Of a stretch of 64,000 nt of DNA, positions 49,801-57,001 are shown in pieces. The translations under genes were made by a program, and so were the position numbers. Source of the DNA: Bolinopsis microptera. Lineage: Eukaryota; Ctenophora; Tentaculata; Lobata; Bolinopsidae. Numbering within the stretch: the stretch's first letter is position 1; each line of letters begins with the position of its first letter. The notes beneath the pieces are model-generated. The model was not told the origin of the DNA and did no database searches. It saw only the letters and a program-made list of their open reading frames with translations. The stretch spans positions 10,672,411 through 10,736,410 of the forward strand of contig NC_087073.1 of assembly GCF_026151205.1 (NCBI RefSeq), in the 5' to 3' direction.

Positions 49801-52075
49801 ATTAGGTGATCTCCACGTACCTTTATGTATATCCTTTTGCTGAAACATAGTGCCACCGATGGTAAGTTGGTGGGCAATGCAAAGGTCCAACAATCGGGTA
49901 CCATTGTCATTTGATGAGCTGTGAAGTAATTTTACTGTTTAGTTATTCTTTTTAACTAGTTTACAGTTAAGTGTTTGCTCTGTAAACTTTGATAATCTTC
50001 ATAATCATGAAGCAGCATGTATGTAGCTAGCATCGCTTTTGTGTATAAATACATTCCTATTTCCTCTGGCAATTAGTTAACTGTAGTACAATGTACATAT
50101 AATACTGTAATACTGTAGTTCAGCTTGCTGCGTGTTGTTCAGTGCTCCATCCTTTAAATGCTCGAATTATTCTTATTTCATATGTTCCTGTGATTTCACC
50201 ACTTCATTATCCAGTTATAATATACATAATATACATAATTATTCCTAATTATGTCACCTGTTTATCACCCTGACACAGCACTCTCTCTCTCTGTAATACT
50301 TTATATTAACCCGTATCTCAGCTACACGTTAACTGACCCTTCTGCGCTTTTAAATTATTAAGATAATGTTTATGTTCATAGTAACTTTAGCAACTACTCT
50401 AGTAGCTTTAGCAACTACCCTAGTAACTACAGTAACTGTCCGAGTAAGTACAGTAACTACCCTAGTAACTATACTAACAGTACACAAGAATGCGGTAAGA
50501 CATAAAATAGAAAGAATGGTTGTAACTGATGTTCATGTTGCAGGATGTTGCTGTTAAAGCCAGTATGGATATACGCAGTGGTAAGTATGTGGGTAGCCTG
50601 TGGTAGAGCTCGCTTCTCCTCCCTCCCAAACATCTGGCACTCTCCCTACCTCTCCGTCATCCTGCTGGTAATCTCCTCTGTCTTTGTTCCTCTGGAGACC
50701 TGGATAGTACTCCGTAACTTCGAGTGGGAGACCATGTTCCGGGTCCCTCCCACCCCGGCTAACATCAGTCAGGTGGTAACACTCGCTAATCTCAGTCACG
50801 TGATATCTACTATTGTAGGGTACAGGATCAGCACGTCTCTTCTGAATAGGTACGGTGTTAAACCTCTCGTTAGATCCTCCCTCGCCTGCTTTACCCTGTT
50901 CTTTGTTATAGTGGGTCTGTTCCAGGACACTCTGCTCTATGCGGGGTCCAGGCTGGAGTACCACAGGGGCGTGTCCTCGACCCTCTCCGACTTCCTCCGC
51001 TCCACCGCCTTCATTGACTCCTACATAATATTCACCGTGGTGTTTGGTATTCCCTTCCTCTGTCTGGCTGTGGTTTGGAACAGTGGCTATACTCCCCTGG
51101 AACACCGCTGCTTCCTCAACTCACTCTACGTAGAATCGAAGAAGCAGGTGGTGTTCGTTAACCTGGTCCTGATCCTGCTCTGGGTATGTGGACTTTTCCC
51201 CGGTACCTTCAGTTTGTCTCGTCTGGGTGTCATCAATCTCCTGCTCATCATAGCGCACCTTGGTGTAGTCACCCCTCTTCTGTTTTCTTCAACTAAGGAG
51301 TCTAAAGAGAACACAGAGTCATAATTTGAGTAGAAACTTTAACAATTTTCAGTCAGAAAGTGAAACCTGGAACGTGGAAAAGAAAGATTGAAGTGTTTTT
51401 TCAACTCATCGTGCTAGCTAAACAATAGAACACTTATTGTGGTGAAAGAGACGCAGATTGTTCTTTATGGAGTTTTACTCGAATAAGATAATGACAATAT
51501 CTAATTTCTGTAGCCCGAATTAACGATATCATCATTAATTTTAGAAACACCTCGAAGTTCGAGTATAGAGTGATTTAGCACGCTATTTTGTCACTGTAAA
51601 CATTGAGATTTCTTTACTTTCTATAATTATATAATTAATGTTAATTATATAATTAATGTATTGAATTTTGTGCTCGAAACTTTTACCCTGTTGGTATTTT
51701 GACGGGGCGGGAAACCGAAAGTTTCGCCTCGAAAGTCGACACCTTGACAGTTGACACCTTGACACATTTCTATTTTATATATTTGACTGGTTTCACTCAT
51801 TATTCCCTTTTGAATTTTATACGAGACGTTTTTATTGCTTCTTTATATAATAAGCTATTAATCTCAATCTCTCATTATTTTATTTATAAATCAACCATAC
51901 TAATAAATGTTGCATTTTATTTTTTTGTCTCGAAAAGACTTAAAGTTTAACAGTGTTTTGCTAGAATAACCGAATACTTCGCCAGGTGGAGTTTATGGAG
52001 GCTATCCCAAAGCTTCCCTCTGGTAAGATTCTAAGAAAGGATCTAAGAAAGCTAGAGGAGTCTAGAAGAAAGTGA
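26969..52075 (+). CDS. Acyl-CoA synthetase / 4-coumarate-CoA-ligase-like enzyme, 12 exons
   Basis: Exons: 26969-27133, 27511-27715, 27811-28035, 28297-28394, 28928-29059, 30079-30253, 31479-31579, 34363-34444, 34788-34933, 38356-38482, 38699-38769, 51986-52075 (TGA). Phases agree and the sum is 1,617 nt, or 538 aa, normal for the family. Adenylate-forming motifs appear in order: the P-loop SSGTTGLPKG from about 194, PWYHAFGF at about 235, GAAPL, YGMTET at about 334, [15 protein letters not shown] (432-443), and PSGKILRK with catalytic K523 in the last exon. The reaction is ATP-dependent acyl- or aryl-adenylate then CoA-thioester formation; the substrate is not predictable. The N-terminus is basic without early acids, compatible with mitochondrial import. 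No SKL-type peroxisomal signal is present. Introns are loaded with minisatellites and the last one is 13.2 kb. Confidence 0.88.
28442..28472. repeat. Poly(C) run in synthetase intron 4
   Basis: About 30 consecutive C, followed by the CCCTTCCA array. The length is probably unreliable in any assembly. Confidence 0.9.
28500..28898. repeat. Pyrimidine-rich CCCTTCCAC minisatellite
   Basis: Variants of CCCCCTTCCAC repeat about 30 times. The + strand is almost purely pyrimidine plus A, the complement almost purely purine plus T. The long open frames on both strands (Pro-rich and Gly-rich) are artefacts of this composition. Confidence 0.93.
29570..30066. repeat. GTTACCACCTA minisatellite, synthetase intron 5
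   Basis: About 12-bp units of GTTACCACCTA and GTAACCACCTA, running almost to the acceptor of exon 6 (CAG at 30078). Part of 29640-29690 is non-repetitive. Confidence 0.92.
30325..31468. repeat. GTTACCACCTA / AGCCAGTAACC minisatellite, synthetase intron 6
   Basis: About 1.1 kb of 11-12-bp units, alternating between CACCTAGTTAC and AGCCAGTAACC types. It fills intron 6 up to about 10 bp before the exon 7 acceptor. Confidence 0.95.
31580..34362. other. Synthetase intron 7
   Basis: 2.8 kb. It has a possible foldback block at about 32658-33200 bounded by inverted copies of ACATCTGTCCGACAG, without a clear target duplication. Short GTAACCATAG repeats lie at about 33850-33900, and about five copies of an 18-bp GAATGTTACTGGGTACT unit at 34085-34165. 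No ORF with recognisable features. Confidence 0.45.
34524..34780. repeat. TGTTACCCCC minisatellite, synthetase intron 8
   Basis: About 20 copies of an 11-13-bp unit CCCTGTGTTACC, stopping just before the exon 9 acceptor (GTACAG at 34787). Confidence 0.92.
34934..35070. repeat. GTAACCATA/GTAACCGTA repeat at the exon 9 donor
   Basis: The array starts at the donor itself (CAG/GTAACCATAGTAACC) and runs about 130 bp. Confidence 0.92.
35118..36423. repeat. 28-bp hairpin-forming satellite, about 46 copies
   Basis: Near-perfect 28-bp units. Each contains CTGATGA, a six-base loop (AGGCAC or AAGCAC) and TCATCAG, a perfect 7-bp inverted repeat, then AGACAGTG. Early copies carry the AAGCAC variant and later ones AGGCAC. 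It lies in synthetase intron 9. Confidence 0.97.
36424..38212. other. Synthetase intron 9 distal part
   Basis: Multiple AATTTAGTCT motifs occur in both orientations at about 36880-37500 (e.g. ACAACAATTTTAGTCA near 36928 and 37446), suggesting an inverted-repeat element. A 63-aa minus-strand ORF (37019-37210) lies inside it and is not recognised. A G-run of more than 20 lies at about 37507. The rest is featureless. Confidence 0.4.
38213..38310. repeat. GTTACCACCTA repeat before exon 10
   Basis: A short array of the same 12-bp family seen in introns 5 and 6. Confidence 0.85.
38770..40034. other. Synthetase intron 11, proximal part
   Basis: AT-rich, no ORF or repeat recognised apart from palindromic GCTAGCTAGCGCTAG at about 39684. 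Confidence 0.4.
40035..40565. repeat. Dispersed duplicated unit, copy A
   Basis: From TAATTATCTCATATTACAGG to GCTCAGTTTTTCAAAG. It is repeated as copy B, which begins at about 41010 and is broken by two LINE insertions (41041-41581 and 41932-45844), resuming at 45845-45905. Identity is high, so the duplication is fairly recent. Confidence 0.8.
41041..41581 (-). mobile_element. 5'-truncated LINE fragment (RNase H-bearing I/Jockey-like)
   Basis: Minus-strand ORF 41135-41569 (144 aa) encodes the C-terminal end of a LINE ORF2: a basic stretch, [11 protein letters not shown], and the CCHC knuckle CPHC...H...C. The target duplication CAGGTGTC flanks it (41033-41040 and 41582-41589). The 3' end, at the left, carries a short GAA repeat. 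The family resembles the fragment at 46490-47215. Confidence 0.75.
42395..44430 (-). mobile_element. CR1-like LINE nested inside the RTE-like LINE
   Basis: Minus-strand element, 5'-truncated within RT, with a 3' UTR of about 630 bp (42395-43029). Its boundaries are inferred from where the RTE-like coding sequence stops (42394) and resumes (about 44430). It must be younger than the host LINE. Confidence 0.75.
43030..44397 (-). CDS. CR1-like reverse transcriptase, C-terminal part
   Basis: 455 residues, uninterrupted. RT motifs: [35 protein letters not shown] and YADD at 142-145. The thumb and C-terminal tail ([11 protein letters not shown]) follow. The frame stays open upstream of the listed Met for at least ten codons (KIYEKL), so the product is truncated by the element's 5' end, not by a real start. 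There is no endonuclease, so it is not autonomous. The long open frame implies recent insertion. Confidence 0.85.
   Translation of the reverse strand: MHRRVLDFLERHSTLFEGQYGFRPGRSCEHALLDATNTIRHNLSKKEVSLLLLLDFSKAFDVISHDILLDKLYHYGIRGLAHQWFKSYLSSRSQYVSIGGTNSSSQSMRHGVPQGSILGPLLFIIYINDMPKIKSYAKFVLYADDANIIISGKNHQEILQKMTEFSPLLINWVDQNGLSLNLKKTCYMLLSPNRTSTPDVNIQIAGTTIERKTEARFRGVIVDEKLTWTSHITALKAKMMRYIGIMYKIKSRLPIKVRLQIYQSFVQSHINYCSLIWGFAAKSHIDALFSKQKQGIRAIMPGFVNYYFKEGALPQHTKPFFSEHEILTVHGLIVYNSIILMHKVKNMPQLVPKNISQAFPADIPTKLSDHTSACSWLQLYGKRHFQNSIFYKGPLLSVFADKADVTTLPTLFSINLFKSSAKKMLLNLQSDGDVNEWQPFLLHNVPGLRQSRREI
44482..45809 (+). pseudogene. RTE-like RT, C-terminal two-thirds, frameshifted
   Basis: Two overlapping frames (44482-44877 and 44832-45809) join near residue 120 of the first. 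The catalytic YADD is at about 44970-44985. The C-terminus has the [10 protein letters not shown] and KRSRGRPRK motifs typical of RTE-clade proteins. It is inactive because of the frameshift and the upstream interruption. Confidence 0.8.
46015..46145. repeat. About 47-bp tandem repeat with C-runs
   Basis: Three copies of CTTCAAGTCACGTGTCACCC plus a variable poly(C) and CACAGTA. The C-run shortens in later copies. Confidence 0.85.
46490..47215 (-). mobile_element. LINE fragment with RT active site, interrupted by (AT)n
   Basis: On the minus strand a degraded RT reads [10 protein letters not shown] (about 47170-47200), then [12 protein letters not shown], then after the AT run the RT/RNase H linker with AALDIITRI and [10 protein letters not shown] (46559-46798). 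There is a stop before 46558. The layout fits an I- or Jockey-like LINE carrying RNase H. Confidence 0.7.
46828..46882. repeat. (AT)n microsatellite
   Basis: About 26 AT dinucleotides inside the LINE fragment, next to a short duplication of GGTCTGACAACGGCTG. Confidence 0.95.
47390..49926 (-). mobile_element. RTE-like LINE with 10-bp target duplication
   Basis: Flanked by TAATTTTACT at 47380-47389 and 49927-49936. The element is truncated at the 5' end inside the endonuclease and ends soon after the ORF stop, as RTE-clade elements with short 3' UTRs do. Confidence 0.85.
47416..49893 (-). CDS. RTE-like endonuclease(partial)-reverse transcriptase
   Basis: 825 residues without a stop; the frame is open to 49925. 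The end of the APE domain is present (QIDHICIS and GSDHYLV, with SDH at 64-66). A basic linker of about 80-230 follows. RT motifs: [37 protein letters not shown] and YADD at 548-551. C-terminal: [25 protein letters not shown] and a His/Cys-poor tail. The missing APE N-terminus means no autonomous movement, but the RT is intact. It lies antisense to the synthetase gene. Confidence 0.88.
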   Translation of the reverse strand: MLDLCIAHQLTIGGTMFQQKDIHKGTWRSPNGRTVNQIDHICISKKFGGSLLNVKVCRGADIGSDHYLVRARLRMKLMSVKKKQDRKLKIPAIEHLRDHSLVSEYNVVLRNKFDCLEPEVDLESMWDNFKTTVQQVSMEILGQRPRKKKDRHQSQKTKDLLNNRKEFKRKDPNSNANRSEYSRLNKLFKKSSKVDDNNWALRMADDLEEAARKGQQREVWQKINVISGKKKKQSTAVRDVSGQLIADPHAQKERWKEHFSRLLNPPPREANISDLDNISPQPSFDDLSDSDEAPTRNEIVDALKKLKNHKSPGVDGITNEQLKYGQDGLVDQLVVLFKKVWEDEKIPEDWSKGVIIIVGKKGDTSHCANNRGITLRSTASKLLQMILLRRLSNGMEKFLRENQSGFRQNRSCIDQVYSLRCIIHQCIEYNIPLYINFVDFKAAFDSIDRQFIWRSMQHYGLPDKYIRIMKAFFTHTVSAVRVNGEVTGWFDVNSGTGQGDYIQGPPVFNFCLNFSAYLMELNKVISKGALLQLPAPGVEEKHLLDTDYADDMAMLDNSKEGLQETTDLLCKYSAYAGLKINAGKTQTMAVSKSASQRPYSKDDTMDINVEGLPIQQVSSFTYLGAIISADGTIDRELSARIQKASGAFYQLSSIWYSRNIKTPTKIRIYKAAVLTILLYGSEVWNTTQTQMKRFEVFHHRCLRRILKIKWFYHVSNADVRKRANIAPVDTFVRAARLRWFGHVVRMPEERIPNYLLHWIPKHGKRSRGRPRKNWLSCVREDAAIFTGVDNITIEDAEQQATNRVHWRGLIHRRKELLCGAGHSND
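49937..50544. other. Upstream region of the intronic membrane-protein ORF
   Basis: AT-rich, with a GTAACTACCCTAGTAACTAC-type repeat at 50378-50475. A TTGCAG sits directly before the ATG at 50545, so the ORF could be a 3' exon with an unseen 5' exon. Confidence 0.4.
50545..51324 (+). CDS. Multi-pass membrane protein, nested in the synthetase last intron
   Basis: 259 residues ending TAA at 51322-51324; family not recognised. Hydrophobic segments at about 5-20, 36-56, 76-93, 110-132, 157-179, 201-219 and 227-248 suggest six or seven membrane spans, with a charged Ser/Glu/Lys C-tail. It is a single uninterrupted ORF whose C-rich third positions resemble host exons, not LINEs. It lies between exon 11 and exon 12 of the synthetase on the same strand. 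It may be a separate nested gene; a retained or alternative terminal exon of the synthetase is less likely, because no motif links them. ATG follows GCAGG, so a spliced 5' UTR is possible. Confidence 0.55.
   Translation: MLLLKPVWIYAVVSMWVACGRARFSSLPNIWHSPYLSVILLVISSVFVPLETWIVLRNFEWETMFRVPPTPANISQVVTLANLSHVISTIVGYRISTSLLNRYGVKPLVRSSLACFTLFFVIVGLFQDTLLYAGSRLEYHRGVSSTLSDFLRSTAFIDSYIIFTVVFGIPFLCLAVVWNSGYTPLEHRCFLNSLYVESKKQVVFVNLVLILLWVCGLFPGTFSLSRLGVINLLLIIAHLGVVTPLLFSSTKESKENTES
51325..51985. other. Region before synthetase exon 12
   Basis: AT-rich. About 51550-51585 (CTCGAAGTTCGAGTATAGAGTGATTTAGCACGCT, quoted in part as GTGATTTAGCACGCT) matches blocks of the 14213-16768 repeat. No gene seen. 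Confidence 0.4.
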
Positions 52076-52104
52076 AACTCAGACATTAATCCTGAGAGGT
52101 GCCT

Positions 52105-53250
52105 GATAACAGTTGCCTGATAACAGTTGCCTGGTAACAGTTGCCTGGTAACAGTTGCCTGGTAACAGTTGCCTGGTAACACTAACAGTTGCCTGGTCAC
52201 ACTAACAGTTGCCTGGTAACAGTTGCCTTGTAACACTAACAGTTGCCTGGTAACACTAACAGTTGCCTGGTAACACTAACAGTTGCCTGGTCACACTAAC
52301 AGTTGCCTGGTAACAGTTGCCTGGTAACACTAACAGTTGCCTGGTAACAGTTGCCTGGTAACACTAACAGTTGCCTGGTAACACTAACAGTTGCCTGGTA
52401 ACACTAACAGTTGCCTGGTAACACTAACAGTTGCCTGGTAACAGTTGCCTGGTAACAGTTGCCTGGTAACACTAACAGTTGCCTGGTCACACTAACAGTT
52501 GCCTGGTAACAATTGCCTGGTAACACTAACAGTTGCCTGGTAACAGTTGCCTGGTAACACTAACAGTTGCCTGGTAACAGTTGCCTGGTAACACTAACAG
52601 TTGCCTGGTAACACTAACAGTTGCCTGGTAACAGTTGCCTGGTAACAGTTGCCTGGTAACAGTTGCCTGGTAACAGTTGCCTGGTAGCAGTTGCCTGGTA
52701 ACACTAACAGTTGCATGGTAACAGTTGCCTGGTAACACTAACAGTTGCCTGGTAACAGTTGCCTGGTAACAGTTGCCTGATAACAGTTGCCTGGTAACAG
52801 TTGCCTGGTAACAGTTGCCTGATAACAGTTGCCTGGTAACACTAACAGTTGCCTGGTAACACTAACAGTTGCCTGGTAACAGTTGCCTGGTAACACTAAC
52901 AGTTGCCTGGTAACACTAACAGTTGTCTGGTAACACTAACAGTTGCCTGATAACAGTTGCCTGGTAACACTAACAGTTGCCTGGTAACACTAACAGTTGC
53001 ATGGTAACAGTTGCCTGGTAACACTAACAGTTGCCTGGTAACAGTTGCCTGGTAACACTAACAGTTGCCTGGTAACACTAACAGTTGCCTGGTAACACTA
53101 ACAGTTGCCTGGTAACACTAACAGTTGCCTGGTAACACTAACAGTTGCCTGATAACACTAACAGTTGCCTGGTAACAGTTGCCTGGTAACAGTTGCCTGG
53201 TAACACTAACAGTTGCCTGGTAACACTAACAGTTGCCTGGTAACAGTTAC
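52105..53250. repeat. 14/21-bp minisatellite downstream of the synthetase
   Basis: About 1.1 kb of AACAGTTGCCTGGT units (14 bp), many extended by AACACTA to 21 bp, i.e. a 7-bp base period. The longer unit reads CTGGTAACACTAACAG. The array begins about 30 bp after the stop codon, so part may lie in the 3' UTR. Confidence 0.95.
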
Positions 53251-54241
53251 TCTGTTTAGTTTGTTCTGAGGACTTGTCTATCTGAATCCGTTGAAAAAGG
53301 TGCCATTTACAATCTATCATTTTTAGGTCAGGGACTTTTTAAATTTCTTTCAATTGCCACTCCATACTTTTAGATTTATTAAGATATAACATAACACAAT
53401 TAAATGTAAGATACGTAGATTATTCAGATTTAAGCATGGTAGAAATAAATGACATTTGTTATTATATTAGAGTGATAGCATTTTTATGTGTTTATGTTTA
53501 ATGTTTATACATATATATATACATATTATAAGTGCCAATAAGAATTGCATTTGGCAAGATCATGGGTCTTAATAATGGTTCTCTAAAAACAGCCATTGTC
53601 ATATTGCGTTTAGAATTATCCATTGGCATCAATACGCTATAGAATGCAACAATGAACAAAGTATGTTAGATGGATTTATGAAACAGTTTTTTTCTAATTC
53701 ATCAGCATATCTTACCATATTACGGTTATCACGGTTACCATGTTACGGTTACCGTGGTAACGATGTTACGGTTCTGCCTGACAGTTATCAACAGACACCA
53801 GATTAGACAACTAAAATCTGACATTTTCTTAATTAATTATAATTAATAATTTCTGTGTAATGTGATTTGGAAATTAAAATACCAAATTAATAACAAAGAT
53901 TTTTATACTCGATTGCATGTGTGATACGATTGATGACATTTGCATATTTGCATATTACCATGTCCGACTTATTACAATTATTAAGACTAGACAATGGAAA
54001 TTTATTAACGGACCTATAATAGATTATGTCATAAATGGAAGCGCACCAAATATTTTACTTGCGTTATTTAACGGGTTAGCTTTGAAAACAAAGCACCTTG
54101 ATGAAAATTGGAGTTTTTAAACATTTTAGTTTGAATTTTTATCCCTAAAGCAGTAGAAGTATAGTAAGTTTAAAGTTGGACTAATTAAATTTCACCTATG
54201 AAGAGGTATTATAAAAGGCATGCATTGCCGAATTTGATATT
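53251..54241. other. Intergenic, no gene seen
   Basis: AT-rich. A short palindromic block around 53735-53765 (GGTTACCGTGGTAACG) recalls the minisatellite core. The small ORF at 53917-54120 has no recognisable features. Confidence 0.4.
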
Positions 54242-54362
54242 GGATTATTAGTGAATTAATTAGTGAATTGATTAGTGAATTAATTAGTGGATTAATTAGT
54301 GAATTAATTAGTGAATTAATTAGTAAATTAATTAGTGAATTAATTAGTGAATTAATTAGTAT
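54242..54362. repeat. 12-bp AT-rich minisatellite
   Basis: About ten copies of GAATTAATTAGT, each containing the palindrome AATTAATT. Confidence 0.92.
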
Positions 54363-54504
54363 GATAGTTTGTATTATTGTTTTTATCTTCAGTAGTATTC
54401 AGAATATTGTCAATTGAAGCCTATAGCTTTCTTTTGTTTTGGCTAACTTATTGTCTTTTCTTGTAGAAAATCCGTGTATAAATCTGCTTGTAAGAAGTTA
54501 TAGG

Positions 54505-54688
54505 GTAGGTGCTATAGTTACTAGGGTAGTTGCTATAGTTACTAGGGTAGTTGCTATGGTTACTAGGGTAGTTGCTATGGTTACAAGGGTAGTTGCTATG
54601 GTTACTAGGGTAGTTGCTAGATGGTTATTAGGGTAGTTGCTATGGTTACTTGGGTAGTTGCTATAATTACTAGGGTAGTTGCTATGGT
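54505..54688. repeat. 21-bp minisatellite GGTTACTAGGGTAGTTGCTA
   Basis: About eight copies, again with a GTTAC core. Confidence 0.9.
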
Positions 54689-54770
54689 TACCTCAGTTAA
54701 GTCTAAAAAAATTGTCCCGCATTCAAACGTCGAGTCAGCGGGGTCAGCGGGACCCTTCGTTACGCCACTG
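54689..54770. mobile_element. Partial copy of the hAT-like MITE at 62521
   Basis: Matches the right third of 62521-62807, ending with the same terminus CCTTCGTTACGCCACTG. The left part is missing. Confidence 0.75.
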
Positions 54771-54894
54771 CTGCCAGTAGACCACTGTGTACCCTGGCTT
54801 CCTTTTAACATTTTTATCATATAATTACTACTACAAGTTTAAAATCCGATCGACTACAATAAACCAGCTCCCTCCTTAGTAAGAGCAAAATTAT

Positions 54895-55321
54895 CAGAGT
54901 TGAAAAATACGTATTTTACGAATTTTATAAAATATCAAAAATACGTTAAATACGGCGTATTTTATTTTCGTTGAATAAAATACGTAATAAGTGTTATTGT
55001 ACCATTGATAGCTCCAATAAAGTAATAAGTACTATTGCTTTATATAAATTTACGATTTTATCAAAACTCGCGTAGCTCTGTCGTTTTTCACCTCGCATAT
55101 GACTTCAGAGTACTGGGCACGTGCTATACCAAAGCATTAAAGCGTTGAAGTTAAATAGAAATGTGTCTGAAAAAAATGCAAACGAATGACATAACTTTAG
55201 TCTTTAAATGAAATTTCAAGAAAAACGTATTTTAACGTATTTTTGACGTATTTTATTTCTAAGCAAAAATACGCAAAATACGGCGTATTTAAAAAATTAT
55301 CTCACGTATTTTTCAACTCTG
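54895..55321. mobile_element. hAT-like MITE, 427 bp, 8-bp TSD
   Basis: Terminal inverted repeats CAGAGTTGAAAAATACGT and its complement. The target duplication AAAATTAT is at 54887-54894 and 55322-55329. The interior is rich in ACGTATTTT motifs and has no ORF. CAGAG ends plus an 8-bp duplication fit the hAT superfamily. Confidence 0.9.
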
Positions 55322-55329
55322 AAAATTAT

Positions 55330-56590
55330 TGTGGATGAAAATACACCACTTTTTATTTAATTATTTAAATTAGGATGGTAAAATAAGATATCTTGTATAT
55401 TTTATTGAATTTTGACTATGAAATTGAATAGTGAAAACTATGAAAACTGTAATAAATTAATTAGTTTTCATTAGTTAACCGAAGTCCGAACCATTGGCTG
55501 GTGTAACGACTAACGACCGTCTAACCAATAATTTAACTTATCTCCAAAACTATAAAAAGTTCCATTATTGCCCTTAATCCCGCACCTCACTCTTCATTAT
55601 TGCCATTAATCCCGCACCTCACTCTTCATTTATCAGAATAACTGTTCGACACAGTTATTCTAAAACAAATGAAACTACTATAATTTGTGCAATGAAACTA
55701 CTATAATTTGTGCAATATAGTATAGTATATACTATATTTAACTTGTTTGCATGAAAAGCATTAATAGATATTTCAAAGGTTACAGAGAATCTCCGATATA
55801 AATCTAAGTTTATAACATATCTAAGCCTAAAACATATCTGGCATATATGTTTATATAAAACGATGTAATTGTATGCACTATGCATATATTATATAAGTAT
55901 AACATAATTTAAATTGAAAGTGAAAACGAAGTTAACTTAAAAGATGCTCAGGACAATTAATATTATCATTACATTATTTTTATAGTGCACATTTTTGTTT
56001 CCCCGTTTTTTATAATCTATCCTGCATTTTGCTACTTTCGTATAAACGGTTTGATCTCATACGCGACATGCACTTGCAATATGTCTATCTGGTGTTTTAA
56101 TGATTTTTTATTTTCCCATACAAAATTTATGTTTGAGTAAAATCAAGCTTATCTGAAAATGTTGGGCTCATCACTTCATGACAAATACAATGCAACTACT
56201 AGTAACTATATGCTTTTTATTCACATTCGGTTATCGAAATTTCGATGACAGATAAGTCCAATTACATTTTAAACGCCTTTATTAAAATCAGAAAACGCAA
56301 CCCTTGAATATAATACATAAGCCCAATAATGATATCGATTCAGAAATTAAACAATTTAGTTCTCGACAAAATGTAACCTAATTGTAATTGCTAACCAATC
56401 ATATTCACTTTCAAATGCAATCTCAAACTAGGAGGTGCACTGCCTGCTTAAACCTCTTATTGCAATTTTAAACTTATTCTTGTCATTTTAAACCCATTTG
56501 AAATCTGAGACCTCCCAAATGCCAAAGAAAACCACTATTTTCCTATTTTGCCAAATAAGCTTAAAAACAAATCTCAGAAATTGGAACCCT
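55330..56590. other. Intergenic, no gene seen
   Basis: Very AT-rich. A direct repeat of ATTATTGCC..TTAATCCCGCACCTCACTCTTCATT occurs at about 55563-55630 (two copies), plus a short repeat GAAACTACTATAATTTGTGC at about 55670-55713. Confidence 0.45.
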
Positions 56591-56596
56591 TTAACT

Positions 56597-57001
56597 TTAA
56601 TCGTGTGCGTGAATGATTTCACATAATTGGAGATTTTCAAAGTCGAGTACCTCGTTGCCATCTGCGCTTATCCTCATTCTTGGGAGACCTTCACTGTCAC
56701 GACTCATGGTAAATTTCCATACCATTCTATTTTTGTAGGGGATGATATCTGGTAAGGGTGTAAACCTGTGGTGGGTGTACTTCGCAATGCCATATGTTGT
56801 AATAGGGGACTAGCGTATGAGAATTGCTATAAATAGAGATTCCTCCTGTTGGAGGCGACACTGTTTCGTCGTGAAAGGAGATAGACATTAATTTCATCGG
56901 AGCTCCACCAAGATTCAATTCGACCAATACTTCTAGTGGAATATGCTCAAGGTCGAATGGAACAAAAATTTTACCCTTTACTGGCGGTATCCACTCTCCC
57001 A
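56597..57001 (-). pseudogene. Minus-strand exon-like ORF with one frameshift
   Basis: Not recognised. The minus strand has a good acceptor (TTCTTCCTTCAG) just before the frame opens at about 57001. The frame codes GEWIPPVKGKIFVPF..., continues to about 56727, then shifts by 1 nt at an A5 run and continues as NRMVWKFTMSRDSEGLPRM to a TAA at about 56597. The sense of the second part (a W-K-F motif then an IS-DGNEVLDF strand) suggests a beta-rich, lectin- or FAMeT-like fold, but this is a guess. It could be the last exon of a gene whose other exons I did not find, or a decayed exon. Confidence 0.4.
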
